The notes under the pieces: model-generated
Told to the model about the DNA's origin: nothing
Database searches by the model: none
The model's input: the letters and a program-made list of their open reading frames with translations, nothing else
Origin: Hyphomicrobiaceae bacterium
GTDB taxonomy: Bacteria; Pseudomonadota; Alphaproteobacteria; Rhizobiales; Hyphomicrobiaceae
Assembly: GCA_023384095.1 (NCBI GenBank)
Contig: JAHDXT010000013.1
Coordinates: 27,919 to 91,918, forward strand
Direction: 5' to 3'
Length of the DNA stretch: 64,000 bases
Program-made: the position numbers and the translations under genes
Shown here: piece by piece, positions 18,401 to 26,362 of the stretch
Layout: each line of letters starts with the position of its first letter
Position numbering within the stretch: position 1 is the stretch's first letter

Positions 18401-18560
18401 CAAAGGCCTGGAGCGCCTGATCGCGGCGTTCGACCGTCCCGACACGCCCTACCGAGCCGTGCGCCGCCCCGCTTACGACTACCGTTTCGACGAGTATGCC
18501 CACCTCGCCCGCGTCGCGGAATGGCTTGCCGGCGAGACGGAGGGGGGCGGCGATGACTGA
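15387..18560 (+). CDS. addB: Double-strand break repair protein AddB
   Basis: This 1057-residue subunit of the AddAB helicase-nuclease has the N-terminal inactivated helicase-like region with TTILLPTRRAARALQ and IVAGITGSIPATAELM. The middle contains RPDVVVIGALNEGTWPE and the C-terminal PD-(D/E)XK nuclease motif VITDYKTGGQ (about residue 930). With AddA it resects DNA ends for RecA loading in recombinational repair. Alphaproteobacterial AddB lacks a classical Walker A lysine at the N terminus, and none is seen here. Two in-frame starts (15387 and 15396) both lie within the end of murU. It overlaps addA by 8 bases, so translation of the pair is coupled. Confidence 0.95.
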   Translation: MVAMPAEGDPESAHAGLGGAEPRLYTIPPGQAFLPALAAAILAGDLPRPGGGPPQPLDLPDTTILLPTRRAARALQTAFRKASGQRALLLPKIRPIAETEEDLTLLSGLADVTDATPEASGIPPAISELERRLVLTELVLEWSDVMRKASPAAGDGLAPYGAAGASTPAQAARLARELARLIDMVETEGASLDGLARLVPEAFSEHWQLTLQFLAIVLDWWPKHLAERGLVSPMDRRNRLILAEAERLASHPPAAPVIVAGITGSIPATAELMRVVLGLENGAIVLPGLDQRLDAESWHRLGEHPEHPQHGLARLLDRLEVPRSAVRPLPGADSDLPGQLRATVLSEALRPATTTHLWGSFIAGADRDRVREALRGVALIEAPSAHDEAEAIALILREALEAPGRTAALVSPDRTLARRVASRLESWGVRVDDSAGRPFRKTVPGAFLDLVIDAASRDFEPAALMALLKHPLTRLALPAGEVRRAARALELIAFRTDYLGRGLEGIEAAIEPRARRQQNVQRLWPCDWDSARDLLARVRGAFQPLDTLCMRPGRQPLADLVRAHVTTAEALSRLPEDAAAGSPLWRGEAGEAAAVYLSGLLDPALRAPAISAADYPDFYRSLVADESVRALLPAHPRLSIWGPFEARLQRPDVVVIGALNEGTWPETADSGPWLNRPMREELGLPQPEQRLGYSAHDFTQLASARTVYLTRSQKVDGAPTVPSRWLLRLQALLDGMQLRDALEADRPWLGWARARDMAASTPGARPPSPCPAVALRPRRLSVSDVERWIANPYALFARRILELEPLPLLGSEPGPALRGAIVHEALGRFVALHPERLPDDPCRELISIASAILLEYTGNPRVAAFWVPRLERFACWFGDTEPARREGASRVLAELAGAHVLDGPAGPFTLTARADRVDVHGDGLVITDYKTGGQSQVSRLAVRAAEGSAPQLPLEAMIALEGGFEKLEAAAVKGLRYISAAGGEPPGIEAAVRCGDPAALAGETRKGLERLIAAFDRPDTPYRAVRRPAYDYRFDEYAHLARVAEWLAGETEGGGDD

Positions 18561-21500
18561 GGCGGCCTCTCCGGCAGTCGAAGCGACCGCGCGGGACCAG
18601 CGGCTCGCGTCCGATCCCGCCGCCTCCGCCTGGGTCAGCGCCAACGCGGGCGCCGGCAAGACGCACGTGCTCAAGATGCGCGTGCTGCGGCTGCTGCTGG
18701 CGGGCGCCGAGCCAGACAGGATCCTGTGCCTGACCTTCACGAAGACGGCTGCCGCCGAGATGGCGCAGCGGGTCTTCGCCGAGCTGTCGCAGTGGGCCAC
18801 AGGCCCCGAGCCGAAACTCGCCCTCAGCCTCGCGGAGCTCCTCGGCCGCGATCCGTCGAAGGAGGAGCTGCTGCTCGCCCGCCAGCTCTTCGCCCGCGCC
18901 GTCGAGACCCCCGGCGGGCTCAAGGTGCAAACCATCCATGCCTTCTGTGAGCGGCTGCTGCAGCGCTTTCCGCTCGAGGCCGGCATACCGCCCGGGTTCA
19001 CCATCCTCGACGACGAGACCGCCGCAACGCTGCGGCGCGAGGCCATCGACGCGGTGCTGCGGGCGGCGACGCGCCCGGACGCCGGCGCGCTCGGGGAAGC
19101 CCTGCGGGAGATGATCGCCTGGGCCGCCGAGGACGGTTTCGACCAGGTGCTCCGCGATGCGCTCGCCCGGCGCGACTGGGTCGAGGCTGTCTCGCGGCTA
19201 GGGCTGCGCGGCGGCGACGCAATTCGCGCCGCCGAGCCGGTCTACCGGGCGGCACTGGGCGTCACGACCGAGAGCAGTGCAGCCGTCGAGCAGGAGCTGG
19301 CATCGGTTCTATCGAATGCCGAGCTCGCCCGCGCGGCCGCCGTCCTCGCGACGGGCTCGAAGACCGACTCGGACCATGCCGCCGTGCTTCGCACGGCGCT
19401 GTCGGAAGCCGTGCCGACGCGGCGGATCGAGGCCCTCGCCGCCTACTTCCTGACCGGACGGGGCGATTGCCGCAAGAGCCTGATGACAGCGGCCCTGGCG
19501 AGAGCGCATCCGGACCTCGACGGGCTCCTCGCCGCCGCACAGGGCCGCTTCGTCGAGCTGTGCGACGAGCAGGCGGCGCATACGCTGATCGAGGCTACGC
19601 TGGCCTTGCTGCGGCTCACCGACGCCGTCCAGCAGCGCTATGCCGAAGCCAAGGCGCGCAGCGCGGCTCTCGATTTCGACGATCTCATCCTGCGCACGGC
19701 CAGCCTGCTGGAGAATGCGGACTCCGCCCAGTGGGTGCTCTACAAGCTCGACCGCGGTCTGGAGCACGTGCTGGTCGACGAGGCGCAGGATACGAGCCCC
19801 CGGCAGTGGTCGATCGTGTCGGGATTGGCGAACGAGTTCTTCTCGGGGGCCGGCCCCCACGACGGGCCGCGCACCGTGTTCGCCGTCGGCGACGAGAAAC
19901 AGTCGATCTACAGCTTCCAGGGCGCCGCGCCGAAGCTGTTCGCGGGCACCGGCGAGCGCTTGTCGAGGATGGCCGCCGCTGCCGAACTCAGGTGGCGCGC
20001 CGTGCCGCTGACGCTCTCCTTCCGCTCGACGCCGGCAGTGCTCGACTGCGTCGACCGCGTCTTTGCCGACCCGTCGCGCACGCCGGGGCTCACGGCCGCC
20101 GCCGGCCCCGTCCGCCACCAGGCCAAGCGCATCGGACAGGCGGGCCTGGTCGAGATCTGGCCCACCGAGGTCTGGCAGGACAGTCCCGCCGCCGAGGCGT
20201 GGTCGCCGCTCTCCGAGGCGCCGGCCCAGACGCCGGTCGCTCGGCTGACGAACCGTATCGCGGACACGATCCAAGGCTGGCTCGAAGGCGCCGAGCGGCT
20301 GCTGTCCGAGGACCGGCCGGTGCGCGCGGGCGACATCCTCATGCTGGTCCGCAAGCGCCAGCCGTTCGCCGCGCCGATGGTCGCCGCCTTGAAAGCCCGC
20401 GGCATCCCCGTCGCGGGCAGCGACAGGATGCAGCTCACCGAGCAGATCGCGGTCGAGGACATGATCGCGCTCGGCGAGTTCCTGATCCTGCCCGAGGACG
20501 ACCTGGCGCTGGCGGCGGTGCTCAAGTCACCCCTGTTCGGCCTCGATGACGACGACCTGCTGGCGTTCGCGCCGGGCCGCAAGGGAGCGCTGTGGAGCGC
20601 ACTGCTCGAGGCGGCTAAGTCCAACCCGCGGCTGACATCCGCTGCCGCGACGCTGCGGCGCTGGCGGGCGGAGGCCGACTTCCGGCCGCCTTACGAGTTC
20701 TTCGCGACACTGCTCGACAACGAAGGCATGCGCACCCGCATGCTCGCCCGGCTGGGTCCCGAGGCCGCCGAGCCGCTGGACGAGCTGCTCGATCTGGCGC
20801 TCGATTACGACGACCGCCATCCGCCCTCGCTGCAGGGCTTCCTGGTCTGGCTGCGGCGGCTGAGGCTCGAGATCAAGCGCGACCAGGAGCACGGCCGCGA
20901 CGAGGTCCGGGTGATGACCGTGCACGGCGCGAAGGGACTCGAGGCGCCGATCGTATTCCTGCCGGATACCTGCTCTTCGAGGTCGGGACGCGGGCCGGCA
21001 TCCCTCCTGCAGCTGCAAGGTGCGGAGCTGCCGGCAGGCTTCTCCGAGCCATATGTCTGGCCGGTTAAAGGTACGAGCCGTCACCGCACCGTCCAGGCGG
21101 CCAGGGCCGCCGTCGAAGCCGCCGAAACGGAGGAGCGCAATCGGCTGCTCTACGTCGCCATGACCAGGGCGCGCGACCGCCTCTACGTCGCCGGGTTCGA
21201 GACGAGGAGGGGCCGCTCCGCCGGCTGCTGGTATGACCTGATCGCGGATGCGCTGCGCGACGCCTCGGAGGAGGCCACGGCGCCGGACGGGCGCGCGGTT
21301 CTGCGCATCTCCGGTCCGCAATCGAGCACGGCAGATGACGCGCGCAGACCGGCGGCAGGACTGGTCAGCCCCGTTTCGTTTCCGGACTGGGCGCGGGAGC
21401 CTGCGCCACGTGAGCCGGCCGCCACCATCCCGCTGTCGCCGTCGCGGCTCGAGCCCCGGGACACCGACGAGGCCGGTGATCCCATCGAGCCGCCTGACCG

Positions 21501-22110
21501 CCGAGCCGCCACCGGTGAGTCCGCCAGCCCGTCGCCGCTGGCCCTGTCCTCCGAGTATCGTTTCCTGCGCGGCACCCTCACGCACGCGCTCCTGCAGCAC
21601 CTGCCGGGGTTCGCCCCGGATGGTCGGCAGCAGGCGGCCGCCCGGTTCGTCTCCCTGCGGGGGCAAAGCCTTCCGGCGCGGGTTCGCTCAGGGATCGTCG
21701 AGGAGGTCCTGGCCATTCTGGGCGATCCGCAGTTCGGGGCCGTATTCGGGCCGCGCAGCCGGGCCGAGGTTCCCATCGCCGCGGACATCCCCGACCCGTC
21801 AGGCCGACGGCCCAACTTGCGAATCACCGGGCAGATCGACAGGCTGGTGCGGCTGGAACGCGAGGTGCTGCTGCTCGACTACAAGACGAACCGTCCGCCG
21901 CCGCAGGCTGTGGCTGGCATCCCCTCCGCATATCTTTCGCAGCTTGCGGCCTACCGGCTCGTCATCAGCGAGATCTTCCCAGACTTGCCGATCCGCGCCG
22001 CGATTCTGTGGACAGACGGCGCGCGGCTTATGCCCATTCCGCCTGAATTGCTGGATGCGCAGGCAGAGCTGCTATGGCGTAATGGCGGTGCTCGCCTTGA
22101 CGGCTCATGA
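18553..22110 (+). CDS. addA: Double-strand break repair helicase AddA
   Basis: This 1185-residue UvrD/Rep-family helicase-nuclease has Walker A NAGAGKTH at residues 31-38 and motif Ia CLTFTKTAAAEM. Walker B-type VDEAQDTSP, motif III VGDEKQSIYSFQGA, motif V MTVHGAKGLEAPIVF and motif VI YVAMTRARDRLYVAG follow in order. A C-terminal RecB-like nuclease motif LLLDYKTNRPP lies near residue 1110. It translocates 3' to 5' and cuts DNA ends in complex with AddB. ATG 18553 overlaps the addB stop, and longer in-frame starts would lie deeper inside addB. It is the last helicase gene before trxA, with 70 bases between them. Confidence 0.97.
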   Translation: MTEAASPAVEATARDQRLASDPAASAWVSANAGAGKTHVLKMRVLRLLLAGAEPDRILCLTFTKTAAAEMAQRVFAELSQWATGPEPKLALSLAELLGRDPSKEELLLARQLFARAVETPGGLKVQTIHAFCERLLQRFPLEAGIPPGFTILDDETAATLRREAIDAVLRAATRPDAGALGEALREMIAWAAEDGFDQVLRDALARRDWVEAVSRLGLRGGDAIRAAEPVYRAALGVTTESSAAVEQELASVLSNAELARAAAVLATGSKTDSDHAAVLRTALSEAVPTRRIEALAAYFLTGRGDCRKSLMTAALARAHPDLDGLLAAAQGRFVELCDEQAAHTLIEATLALLRLTDAVQQRYAEAKARSAALDFDDLILRTASLLENADSAQWVLYKLDRGLEHVLVDEAQDTSPRQWSIVSGLANEFFSGAGPHDGPRTVFAVGDEKQSIYSFQGAAPKLFAGTGERLSRMAAAAELRWRAVPLTLSFRSTPAVLDCVDRVFADPSRTPGLTAAAGPVRHQAKRIGQAGLVEIWPTEVWQDSPAAEAWSPLSEAPAQTPVARLTNRIADTIQGWLEGAERLLSEDRPVRAGDILMLVRKRQPFAAPMVAALKARGIPVAGSDRMQLTEQIAVEDMIALGEFLILPEDDLALAAVLKSPLFGLDDDDLLAFAPGRKGALWSALLEAAKSNPRLTSAAATLRRWRAEADFRPPYEFFATLLDNEGMRTRMLARLGPEAAEPLDELLDLALDYDDRHPPSLQGFLVWLRRLRLEIKRDQEHGRDEVRVMTVHGAKGLEAPIVFLPDTCSSRSGRGPASLLQLQGAELPAGFSEPYVWPVKGTSRHRTVQAARAAVEAAETEERNRLLYVAMTRARDRLYVAGFETRRGRSAGCWYDLIADALRDASEEATAPDGRAVLRISGPQSSTADDARRPAAGLVSPVSFPDWAREPAPREPAATIPLSPSRLEPRDTDEAGDPIEPPDRRAATGESASPSPLALSSEYRFLRGTLTHALLQHLPGFAPDGRQQAAARFVSLRGQSLPARVRSGIVEEVLAILGDPQFGAVFGPRSRAEVPIAADIPDPSGRRPNLRITGQIDRLVRLEREVLLLDYKTNRPPPQAVAGIPSAYLSQLAAYRLVISEIFPDLPIRAAILWTDGARLMPIPPELLDAQAELLWRNGGARLDGS

Positions 22111-22180
22111 CCCCCTCCTTACGTTCCGACGGCAACGAGAGAGCCTAGTCCCGAAACGGGGCGCTGCATGGAGATGGATC

Positions 22181-22507
22181 GTGACGCAGATGGTGTCCGA
22201 CAAGGACTTCGCCACTGAGGTGCTGAAGTCTTCCGAGCCTGTCGTCGTGGATTTCTTTGCCGAATGGTGCGGACCCTGCAAGGCCATGGCGCCGGCCCTG
22301 GAGCAGGTCGCCCAGGAGATGAAGGGCAAGGTCAAGGTCGTGAAGATCGACGTCGACCAGAACCCGATGGTGACCCAGCAGTACGGGATCCAGGCGATGC
22401 CGACGCTGATGCTGTTCAAGGGTGGCAAGGTCGCCAACCAGCACGTCGGCGCCCTCGTCCAGAAGAAGCGCCTCGAGGACTGGATCAAGCAGTCGATTAC
22501 CGCCTGA
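22181..22507 (+). CDS. trxA: Thioredoxin
   Basis: This 108-residue thioredoxin has the redox-active pair Cys30/Cys33 in AEWCGPCK and the cis-proline loop QAMPTLMLFKGG. It is a general cytoplasmic disulfide reductant. GTG at 22181 is chosen as start because GGAG lies seven bases before it, giving MTQMVSDKDF. The ATG at 22190 is the alternative and would be 16 bases from that site. The trxA gene after addA is a conserved Rhizobiales arrangement. A perfect hairpin follows the stop codon, so it is probably the last gene of the divL-trxA transcription unit. Confidence 0.95.
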   Translation: MTQMVSDKDFATEVLKSSEPVVVDFFAEWCGPCKAMAPALEQVAQEMKGKVKVVKIDVDQNPMVTQQYGIQAMPTLMLFKGGKVANQHVGALVQKKRLEDWIKQSITA

Positions 22508-22510
22508 CCA

Positions 22511-22527
22511 CTCGGTCTTCGACCGAG
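22511..22527 (+). terminator. Hairpin directly after trxA
   Basis: A perfect seven-base stem with a three-base loop (CTCGGTC TTC GACCGAG) starts four bases after the trxA stop. There is no following T-tract, so it may be a weak terminator or a 3'-end-protecting hairpin. Its position at the end of the divL-trxA run supports a transcript-end role. Confidence 0.45.
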
Positions 22528-22626
22528 CGCAACGCGAAGCCGTCCGCCCTGCGGAGGCCCCTTTCCTTGTGAGGGTCGTCCCGGGGCAGCTACTCTGCGC
22601 GCCAGAAGCGGAGCGGAAGGAAAGCC

Positions 22627-23559
22627 ATGCACATCCTGTGTCTCGGAGCCGGCGGTATCGGCGGGTATTTCGGCGGCCGGCTCGTCGAGGCCAAAGCGGC
22701 CGACGTGACCTTCCTCGTCCGCCCCGGCCGCAAGGCGCAGCTCGATGCGGAGGGGCTGCGCGTCGAAAGCGTGCACGGCGACTTCGCGGTGCAGGTCGAT
22801 GCGCGGCTGGCGGAAGAAATCCGCGCACCCGTCGATTACGTGCTGCTCACCTGCAAGGCCTACGATTTCGAAAGTGCGATCGAAGCCATCAAGCCCGCCG
22901 TCGGTCCGGACACCGCCATTCTGCCGCAGCTCAACGGCATGTCCCACATGGACACGCTCAACCAGGCGTTCGGCAAGGCGCGGGTGCTCGGCGGCATTGC
23001 CGCGATCGGGATCACGATGCTGCCCGACGGCCGCATCAGGCATTTGAACGACTGGCACACGATCACATTCGGCGAGCAGGACGGGTCCATCAGTCCACGG
23101 ATCATGACGCTGAAGGCGGCGTTCGACTTGACGAAGGCCAGGGCCGACGCCGTCCCCGACATCATGCAGCGCATGTGGGAGAAGGTGGTGATGCTGTCCA
23201 CGCTCGCCAGCATGACATCGCTGATGCGGGCCACCGTGGGCGAGATCGCGCGCGTGCGCGACGGCTCGGGGCTGATGCTGGCGCTGCTCGAGCGCAACGC
23301 GAGGATCGCGGCTGCCGAGGGCTATCCCATGCCCGACGCCGTCATGCAGCAGTACCAGAGGATGCTGACCGATCCGGCCTCGCAGATGGCGGCGTCGATG
23401 CTGCGCGACGTCGAGCGCAAGGGCCCCGTCGAGGCCGACCACATCGTCGGCTTCATGCTGGAGAAGGCACGCGCGCACGGCCTCGACGACATGCTGCACC
23501 GCATCTGCCTCGTCCACCTTAAAGCCTACGAGCAGCGGCGCACGGCCGGACGGCTGTGA
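22627..23559 (+). CDS. panE: 2-dehydropantoate 2-reductase family protein (PanE/ApbA)
   Basis: This 310-residue NADPH-dependent reductase has the N-terminal dinucleotide-binding motif GAGGIGGYFGGRL (residues 7-19), the catalytic-region CKAYDFESAI and NGMSHMDTL. A C-terminal all-helical domain has KVVMLSTLASMTSL and the late segment RKGPVEADHIVGFM. The usual reaction is reduction of ketopantoate to pantoate in coenzyme A biosynthesis. Paralogues in Alphaproteobacteria may act on other 2-oxo acids, so the specific substrate is not certain. Its AAGGAA ribosome binding site is clear, and it seems to be transcribed alone, convergent with the minus-strand sigma-factor cluster downstream. Confidence 0.85.
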   Translation: MHILCLGAGGIGGYFGGRLVEAKAADVTFLVRPGRKAQLDAEGLRVESVHGDFAVQVDARLAEEIRAPVDYVLLTCKAYDFESAIEAIKPAVGPDTAILPQLNGMSHMDTLNQAFGKARVLGGIAAIGITMLPDGRIRHLNDWHTITFGEQDGSISPRIMTLKAAFDLTKARADAVPDIMQRMWEKVVMLSTLASMTSLMRATVGEIARVRDGSGLMLALLERNARIAAAEGYPMPDAVMQQYQRMLTDPASQMAASMLRDVERKGPVEADHIVGFMLEKARAHGLDDMLHRICLVHLKAYEQRRTAGRL

Positions 23560-23603
23560 GCCCGGTCGCGGCTGAAGTGAACGGCTGCGCCCGGAAGCTT
23601 GGA

Positions 23604-24131
23604 TCAGCGCTCCCGGGGCCGGTCCCTGCCGGCGTCTGCGGATTCGCGCCCCGCACGCCAGCGGCGGCCCCACCATTTGAGGAGCGCCTGCCGTTCGTCG
23701 GCAGTCAGCTCTTCGGCCAGCTCCGTGATGAGCCGCAGGTGCGCCTTGCGCGCCTTCATCTCGGTATCGAGAACGCGGGCGTGTGCCGCTGCGAAGGCCT
23801 CCCTGTCGAAGGGCTCGGCTGCAAACAGGCGTGCCGCCTCGCGCCGCTCCTGCCAGGCCTCCCTCCAGAGCGGCCGGATTTCCGGTTGCGCCCGGTTCAG
23901 AACAGCTCGCAGCTCATCCGATCTCGCGGGTGGCAGTGACTTCAAGAAGCCGGTAAGCCGCCCCCGAAATCCGAATCCGTCGACTCCCCCAGCGTGGCGC
24001 AGATGCCATGCCGCCGAAACTACGACACCGGCGACCAGCAGATTGAGTGCCAGCGATACGACGAGCGCGATCCACATCCATCGCGGAGCCCTGCGCTCCG
24101 GGGTGGTCTCAGATCGCACAGTTACGCTCAT
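23604..24131 (-). CDS. Periplasmic heavy-metal sensor-like protein (CnrX/metal-resistance fold)
   Basis: This 175-residue membrane-anchored protein has a single helix at about residues 19-41 (MWIALVVSLALNLLVAGVVV). A helical periplasmic part follows, rich in Arg and Glu (ELRAVLNRAQPEIRPLWREAW, LFAAEPFDREAFAAAHARV), which is the pattern of the metal-resistance / CnrX / Spy-like group. In ECF systems such proteins sense metals or envelope damage and modulate the anti-sigma factor. It starts in a four-base ATGA overlap with the anti-sigma candidate, so the two are translationally coupled. No clear metal-binding His/Met cluster was noted, so the signal is unknown. Confidence 0.75.
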   Translation of the reverse strand: MSVTVRSETTPERRAPRWMWIALVVSLALNLLVAGVVVSAAWHLRHAGGVDGFGFRGRLTGFLKSLPPARSDELRAVLNRAQPEIRPLWREAWQERREAARLFAAEPFDREAFAAAHARVLDTEMKARKAHLRLITELAEELTADERQALLKWWGRRWRAGRESADAGRDRPRER

Positions 24132-24640
24132 AGCAGGTCCTCTTCGTCAGCCGCCGCCCCGTCGTAGAACAGCACCACGTCCGGAGTGTCGCCATGTGCT
24201 GGCAGGCCCACCGCACCCGCGATCGCCTCCACTGCGGAGACGACCGGCGTCGAGGTGCCGATATAGATGCCGACGAGCAGCGAGGCGGCGAGCGCCGATG
24301 CCACCTTCCACCGGAAAGTCTGGGCCATCGGCCGCGGCCTCCTGCGCGATGCCAGATCGATCACGGGCGCGGAGCTCCGGTCGTTTGTCTCACCGGCTGC
24401 CAGCGCGACGATGCGGTCGCTCAGCGCCTGCATGCGCACCGCGTCCGGCAGCGGCGCCCGGTCGAGCAGACGCTCGAGGTCGCGCGCCTCGGCCAGCAGC
24501 TCGCCGGCGCGCGGTTCCCCGTCCAGCAACGGCTCGAACCGCCGTCGCGCCTCCTGCGGCCATCTATCGAAGCGGGAGCCGTACACCTCGAGATGATGCT
24601 CGAAGGCCGCCAGGTCACCGGTATGTCTGTCCACCGTCAT
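24128..24640 (-). CDS. Putative membrane anti-sigma factor
   Basis: This 170-residue protein has a cytoplasmic helical N-terminal part (about 1-110, with VYGSRFDRWPQEARRRFEPLL) and one membrane helix at about 113-130 (VASALAASLLVGIYIGTST), followed by a short periplasmic tail. It follows the ECF sigma gene by 25 bases and overlaps the CnrX-like gene by 4, the standard sigma / anti-sigma / sensor order. It does not show the HxxxCxxC zinc motif of ZAS anti-sigma factors. The assignment therefore rests on topology, context and resemblance to the proteins usually found at this place in Rhizobiales. Confidence 0.7.
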   Translation of the reverse strand: MTVDRHTGDLAAFEHHLEVYGSRFDRWPQEARRRFEPLLDGEPRAGELLAEARDLERLLDRAPLPDAVRMQALSDRIVALAAGETNDRSSAPVIDLASRRRPRPMAQTFRWKVASALAASLLVGIYIGTSTPVVSAVEAIAGAVGLPAHGDTPDVVLFYDGAAADEEDLL

Positions 24641-24665
24641 GCTGATGCCTTTCCTCTGCGGCCGT

Positions 24666-25295
24666 TCACGCCGGATCCCAGAGAAGCTGCCGCCAGTTCT
24701 CCTTGAGCGCTGACTTGAGCGCCCGGCGCGCCCGTCCGAGAAGCGATTCTACCGCCTCGTTCGAGACGCCCATGATCTCCCCGATCTCGATCTGGCTCAG
24801 ACCCTCGTAGTGAAAAAGGGTCAGGGCCAGGCGCTGCCGCTCCGGCAACTGCTTCAGGGCCGCGTCCACGTGAGCCGACAGGTCCTGCTCGGCCAGCCCG
24901 CGCAACTGGTCCGCCTCGGTCTCGGCGTCCGGCACTTCGTCCGTCACCTCCGTGCGCTGCACGGCACGGATTCGATCGATGCAGAGGTTGGAGACCACCC
25001 GGCGCAGCCAGGGCCGCGCGCCTGCCGGGCCGATGTCCAAATCCGCCGCAACGCGCCATAACCGCATCAGAGCCTCTTGCGCGACGTCCTCGGCTTCCGC
25101 ATCGTCTCTCAACATGCGGCGCGCGACTGCGAGGACTGCGGGCAGGTGTCGCTCGACGAGTCCCCGGAACGCGGCGGCATCGCCGAGTCCCGCAAGCTTC
25201 AGGAGCGAGGCGTCGGCAGCAGCGGCAGCAGCGTCGGCCTGCCCGTAACCGGACTCGGTCGGATGGCCCCGCTGCTCGCCTGCCCTCGCCGGCAC
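24666..25295 (-). CDS. ECF-family RNA polymerase sigma factor
   Basis: This 209-residue sigma-70 group 4 protein has region 2 (about 35-105, with DAEAEDVAQEALMRLWRVAADL and WLRRVVSNLCIDRIR). Region 4 (about 145-195) contains LPERQRLALTLFHYEGLSQIEIGEIMGVS followed by VESLLGRARRALK. The GTG start at 25295 has GGGGAGGG just upstream. A low-complexity alanine-rich stretch sits near residue 25. The gene heads a three-gene unit with an anti-sigma candidate and a CnrX-like sensor, and would activate genes in response to an envelope or metal signal. Its target promoters were not identified. The upstream 180 bases hold an inverted repeat described separately. Confidence 0.92.
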   Translation of the reverse strand: MPARAGEQRGHPTESGYGQADAAAAAADASLLKLAGLGDAAAFRGLVERHLPAVLAVARRMLRDDAEAEDVAQEALMRLWRVAADLDIGPAGARPWLRRVVSNLCIDRIRAVQRTEVTDEVPDAETEADQLRGLAEQDLSAHVDAALKQLPERQRLALTLFHYEGLSQIEIGEIMGVSNEAVESLLGRARRALKSALKENWRQLLWDPA

Positions 25296-25327
25296 CGTCC
25301 CTCCCCGTACACGCCACGCCTATGCGT

Positions 25328-25403
25328 CTAGTGTCCCGATTCCGAAGCTCGCCGATGCTCGATGCTGGCGCTCGGACCGAGCTTCGGAACCAAAAGGGAC
25401 ACT
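25328..25403. repeat. Imperfect inverted repeat with CTAGTGTCCC end
   Basis: The element has outer arms AGTGTCCC (25330-25337) and GGGACACT (25396-25403) and inner arms CCGAAGCTCG (25342-25351) and CGAGCTTCGG (25378-25387), all perfectly complementary. It lies in the 180-base gap between the sigma gene and the EF-hand gene. The end sequence CTAGTGTCCC recurs in inverted form at the extreme right of the window (GGGACACTAG, about 63988-63997). This suggests a dispersed intergenic repeat rather than a gene-specific operator. As RNA it could also form a long hairpin after the EF-hand gene. Confidence 0.6.
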
Positions 25404-25476
25404 GGATTCATAGACTTGCTAGTGTGATTCAGATCGAGAAATTCGCTCGCAACCAAGCAATCTCTCGATCATCACC

Positions 25477-26280
25477 CTAGCGCAGAATGCCCCGGCCGCG
25501 CATCATCGGCGGCAGGTCCTCTTCCGTTATGCTGCCGTCGTTGTCGATGTCGCGCCTCGCGAAGCGCTCCTTGGCCGGCCTGTCGAACTCCTCGCGCGTG
25601 ACCCGGCCGTCGCCGTCCTTGTCGAGCCGGCCCACGAGCCGATTGATTCTGCTCGTCACGCGCTCCTTGACCGCGGCCTCGATCTCGCTGCCTTCGAGCA
25701 GCCCGCTCGAATTGAGATCCAGGCGATCGAACGCCCAGCCCATTCCGCGCTCGTGCATCCAGCCATGCCGCCGTCCTTCGCCGCGCATGCCATGGTCGCG
25801 CCCGCCGCGGCGGCCACGCCAGCCCCGCTCGCCGTCGTCCGGCCGCTCGGCACTTGCCATCCGATGGCGGCCAGACCGAGCGAACTCTTCCTTGCTGATC
25901 TTGCCATCGGAATCGGCGTCGAGCTGCCGCAGCATGACCTTGACCCAGTAATCGACGTTCAGGCGGTTTTCCGCCTCGAGCTCCTGGGCGTCGACAATGC
26001 CGTCCCCGTTCGAGTCGATACGCGTGAAGCCCGAACCGTGCACCGTCAATGCCTCGTCCAGGTTGATCGCGCCATCTCCGTTCGCATCGAGGCCCTTCAA
26101 CCAGCCGGCGGCACGGCCGTGCCAGCCGAACCCATGGCCGCCGCCCATCTCGCCGAACATGGGGCCCATCCCCGGCCCGTGGCCGAAACCGCCGCGTTTC
26201 TCGCCAACGGCAGCTATAGCGGCGGCTCCGCCGGCGGCAACGAGCAGACCGGCGATTATGACCATCGTTCTCTTTCTCAT
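25477..26280 (-). CDS. Secreted EF-hand calcium-binding protein
   Basis: This 267-residue protein has an N-terminal export signal (MRKRTMVIIAGLLVAAGGAA). A Gly/His-rich stretch follows (about 25-55), then six EF-hand-like loops with the DxDxDG pattern: DANGDGAI, DSNGDGIV, DADSDGKI, DLNSSGLL (degenerate), DKDGDGRV and DIDNDGSI. A basic Arg/Gly/His-rich linker separates loops three and four. It probably buffers or senses calcium, or stabilises an envelope structure; no enzyme domain is visible. The start at 26280 is preferred over the upstream 26325 because it gives a normal signal peptide and has GGAGAGAG upstream. It lies upstream of the ECF sigma unit on the same strand. Confidence 0.85.
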   Translation of the reverse strand: MRKRTMVIIAGLLVAAGGAAAIAAVGEKRGGFGHGPGMGPMFGEMGGGHGFGWHGRAAGWLKGLDANGDGAINLDEALTVHGSGFTRIDSNGDGIVDAQELEAENRLNVDYWVKVMLRQLDADSDGKISKEEFARSGRHRMASAERPDDGERGWRGRRGGRDHGMRGEGRRHGWMHERGMGWAFDRLDLNSSGLLEGSEIEAAVKERVTSRINRLVGRLDKDGDGRVTREEFDRPAKERFARRDIDNDGSITEEDLPPMMRGRGILR

Positions 26281-26362
26281 ACTCTCTCTCCAGAGGTCGC
26301 GTGCTGGTGCTCCCCAGCCATTCAAGAACGAAGCGCCCTTACCGAATCCGTCGCGGCGGCGC

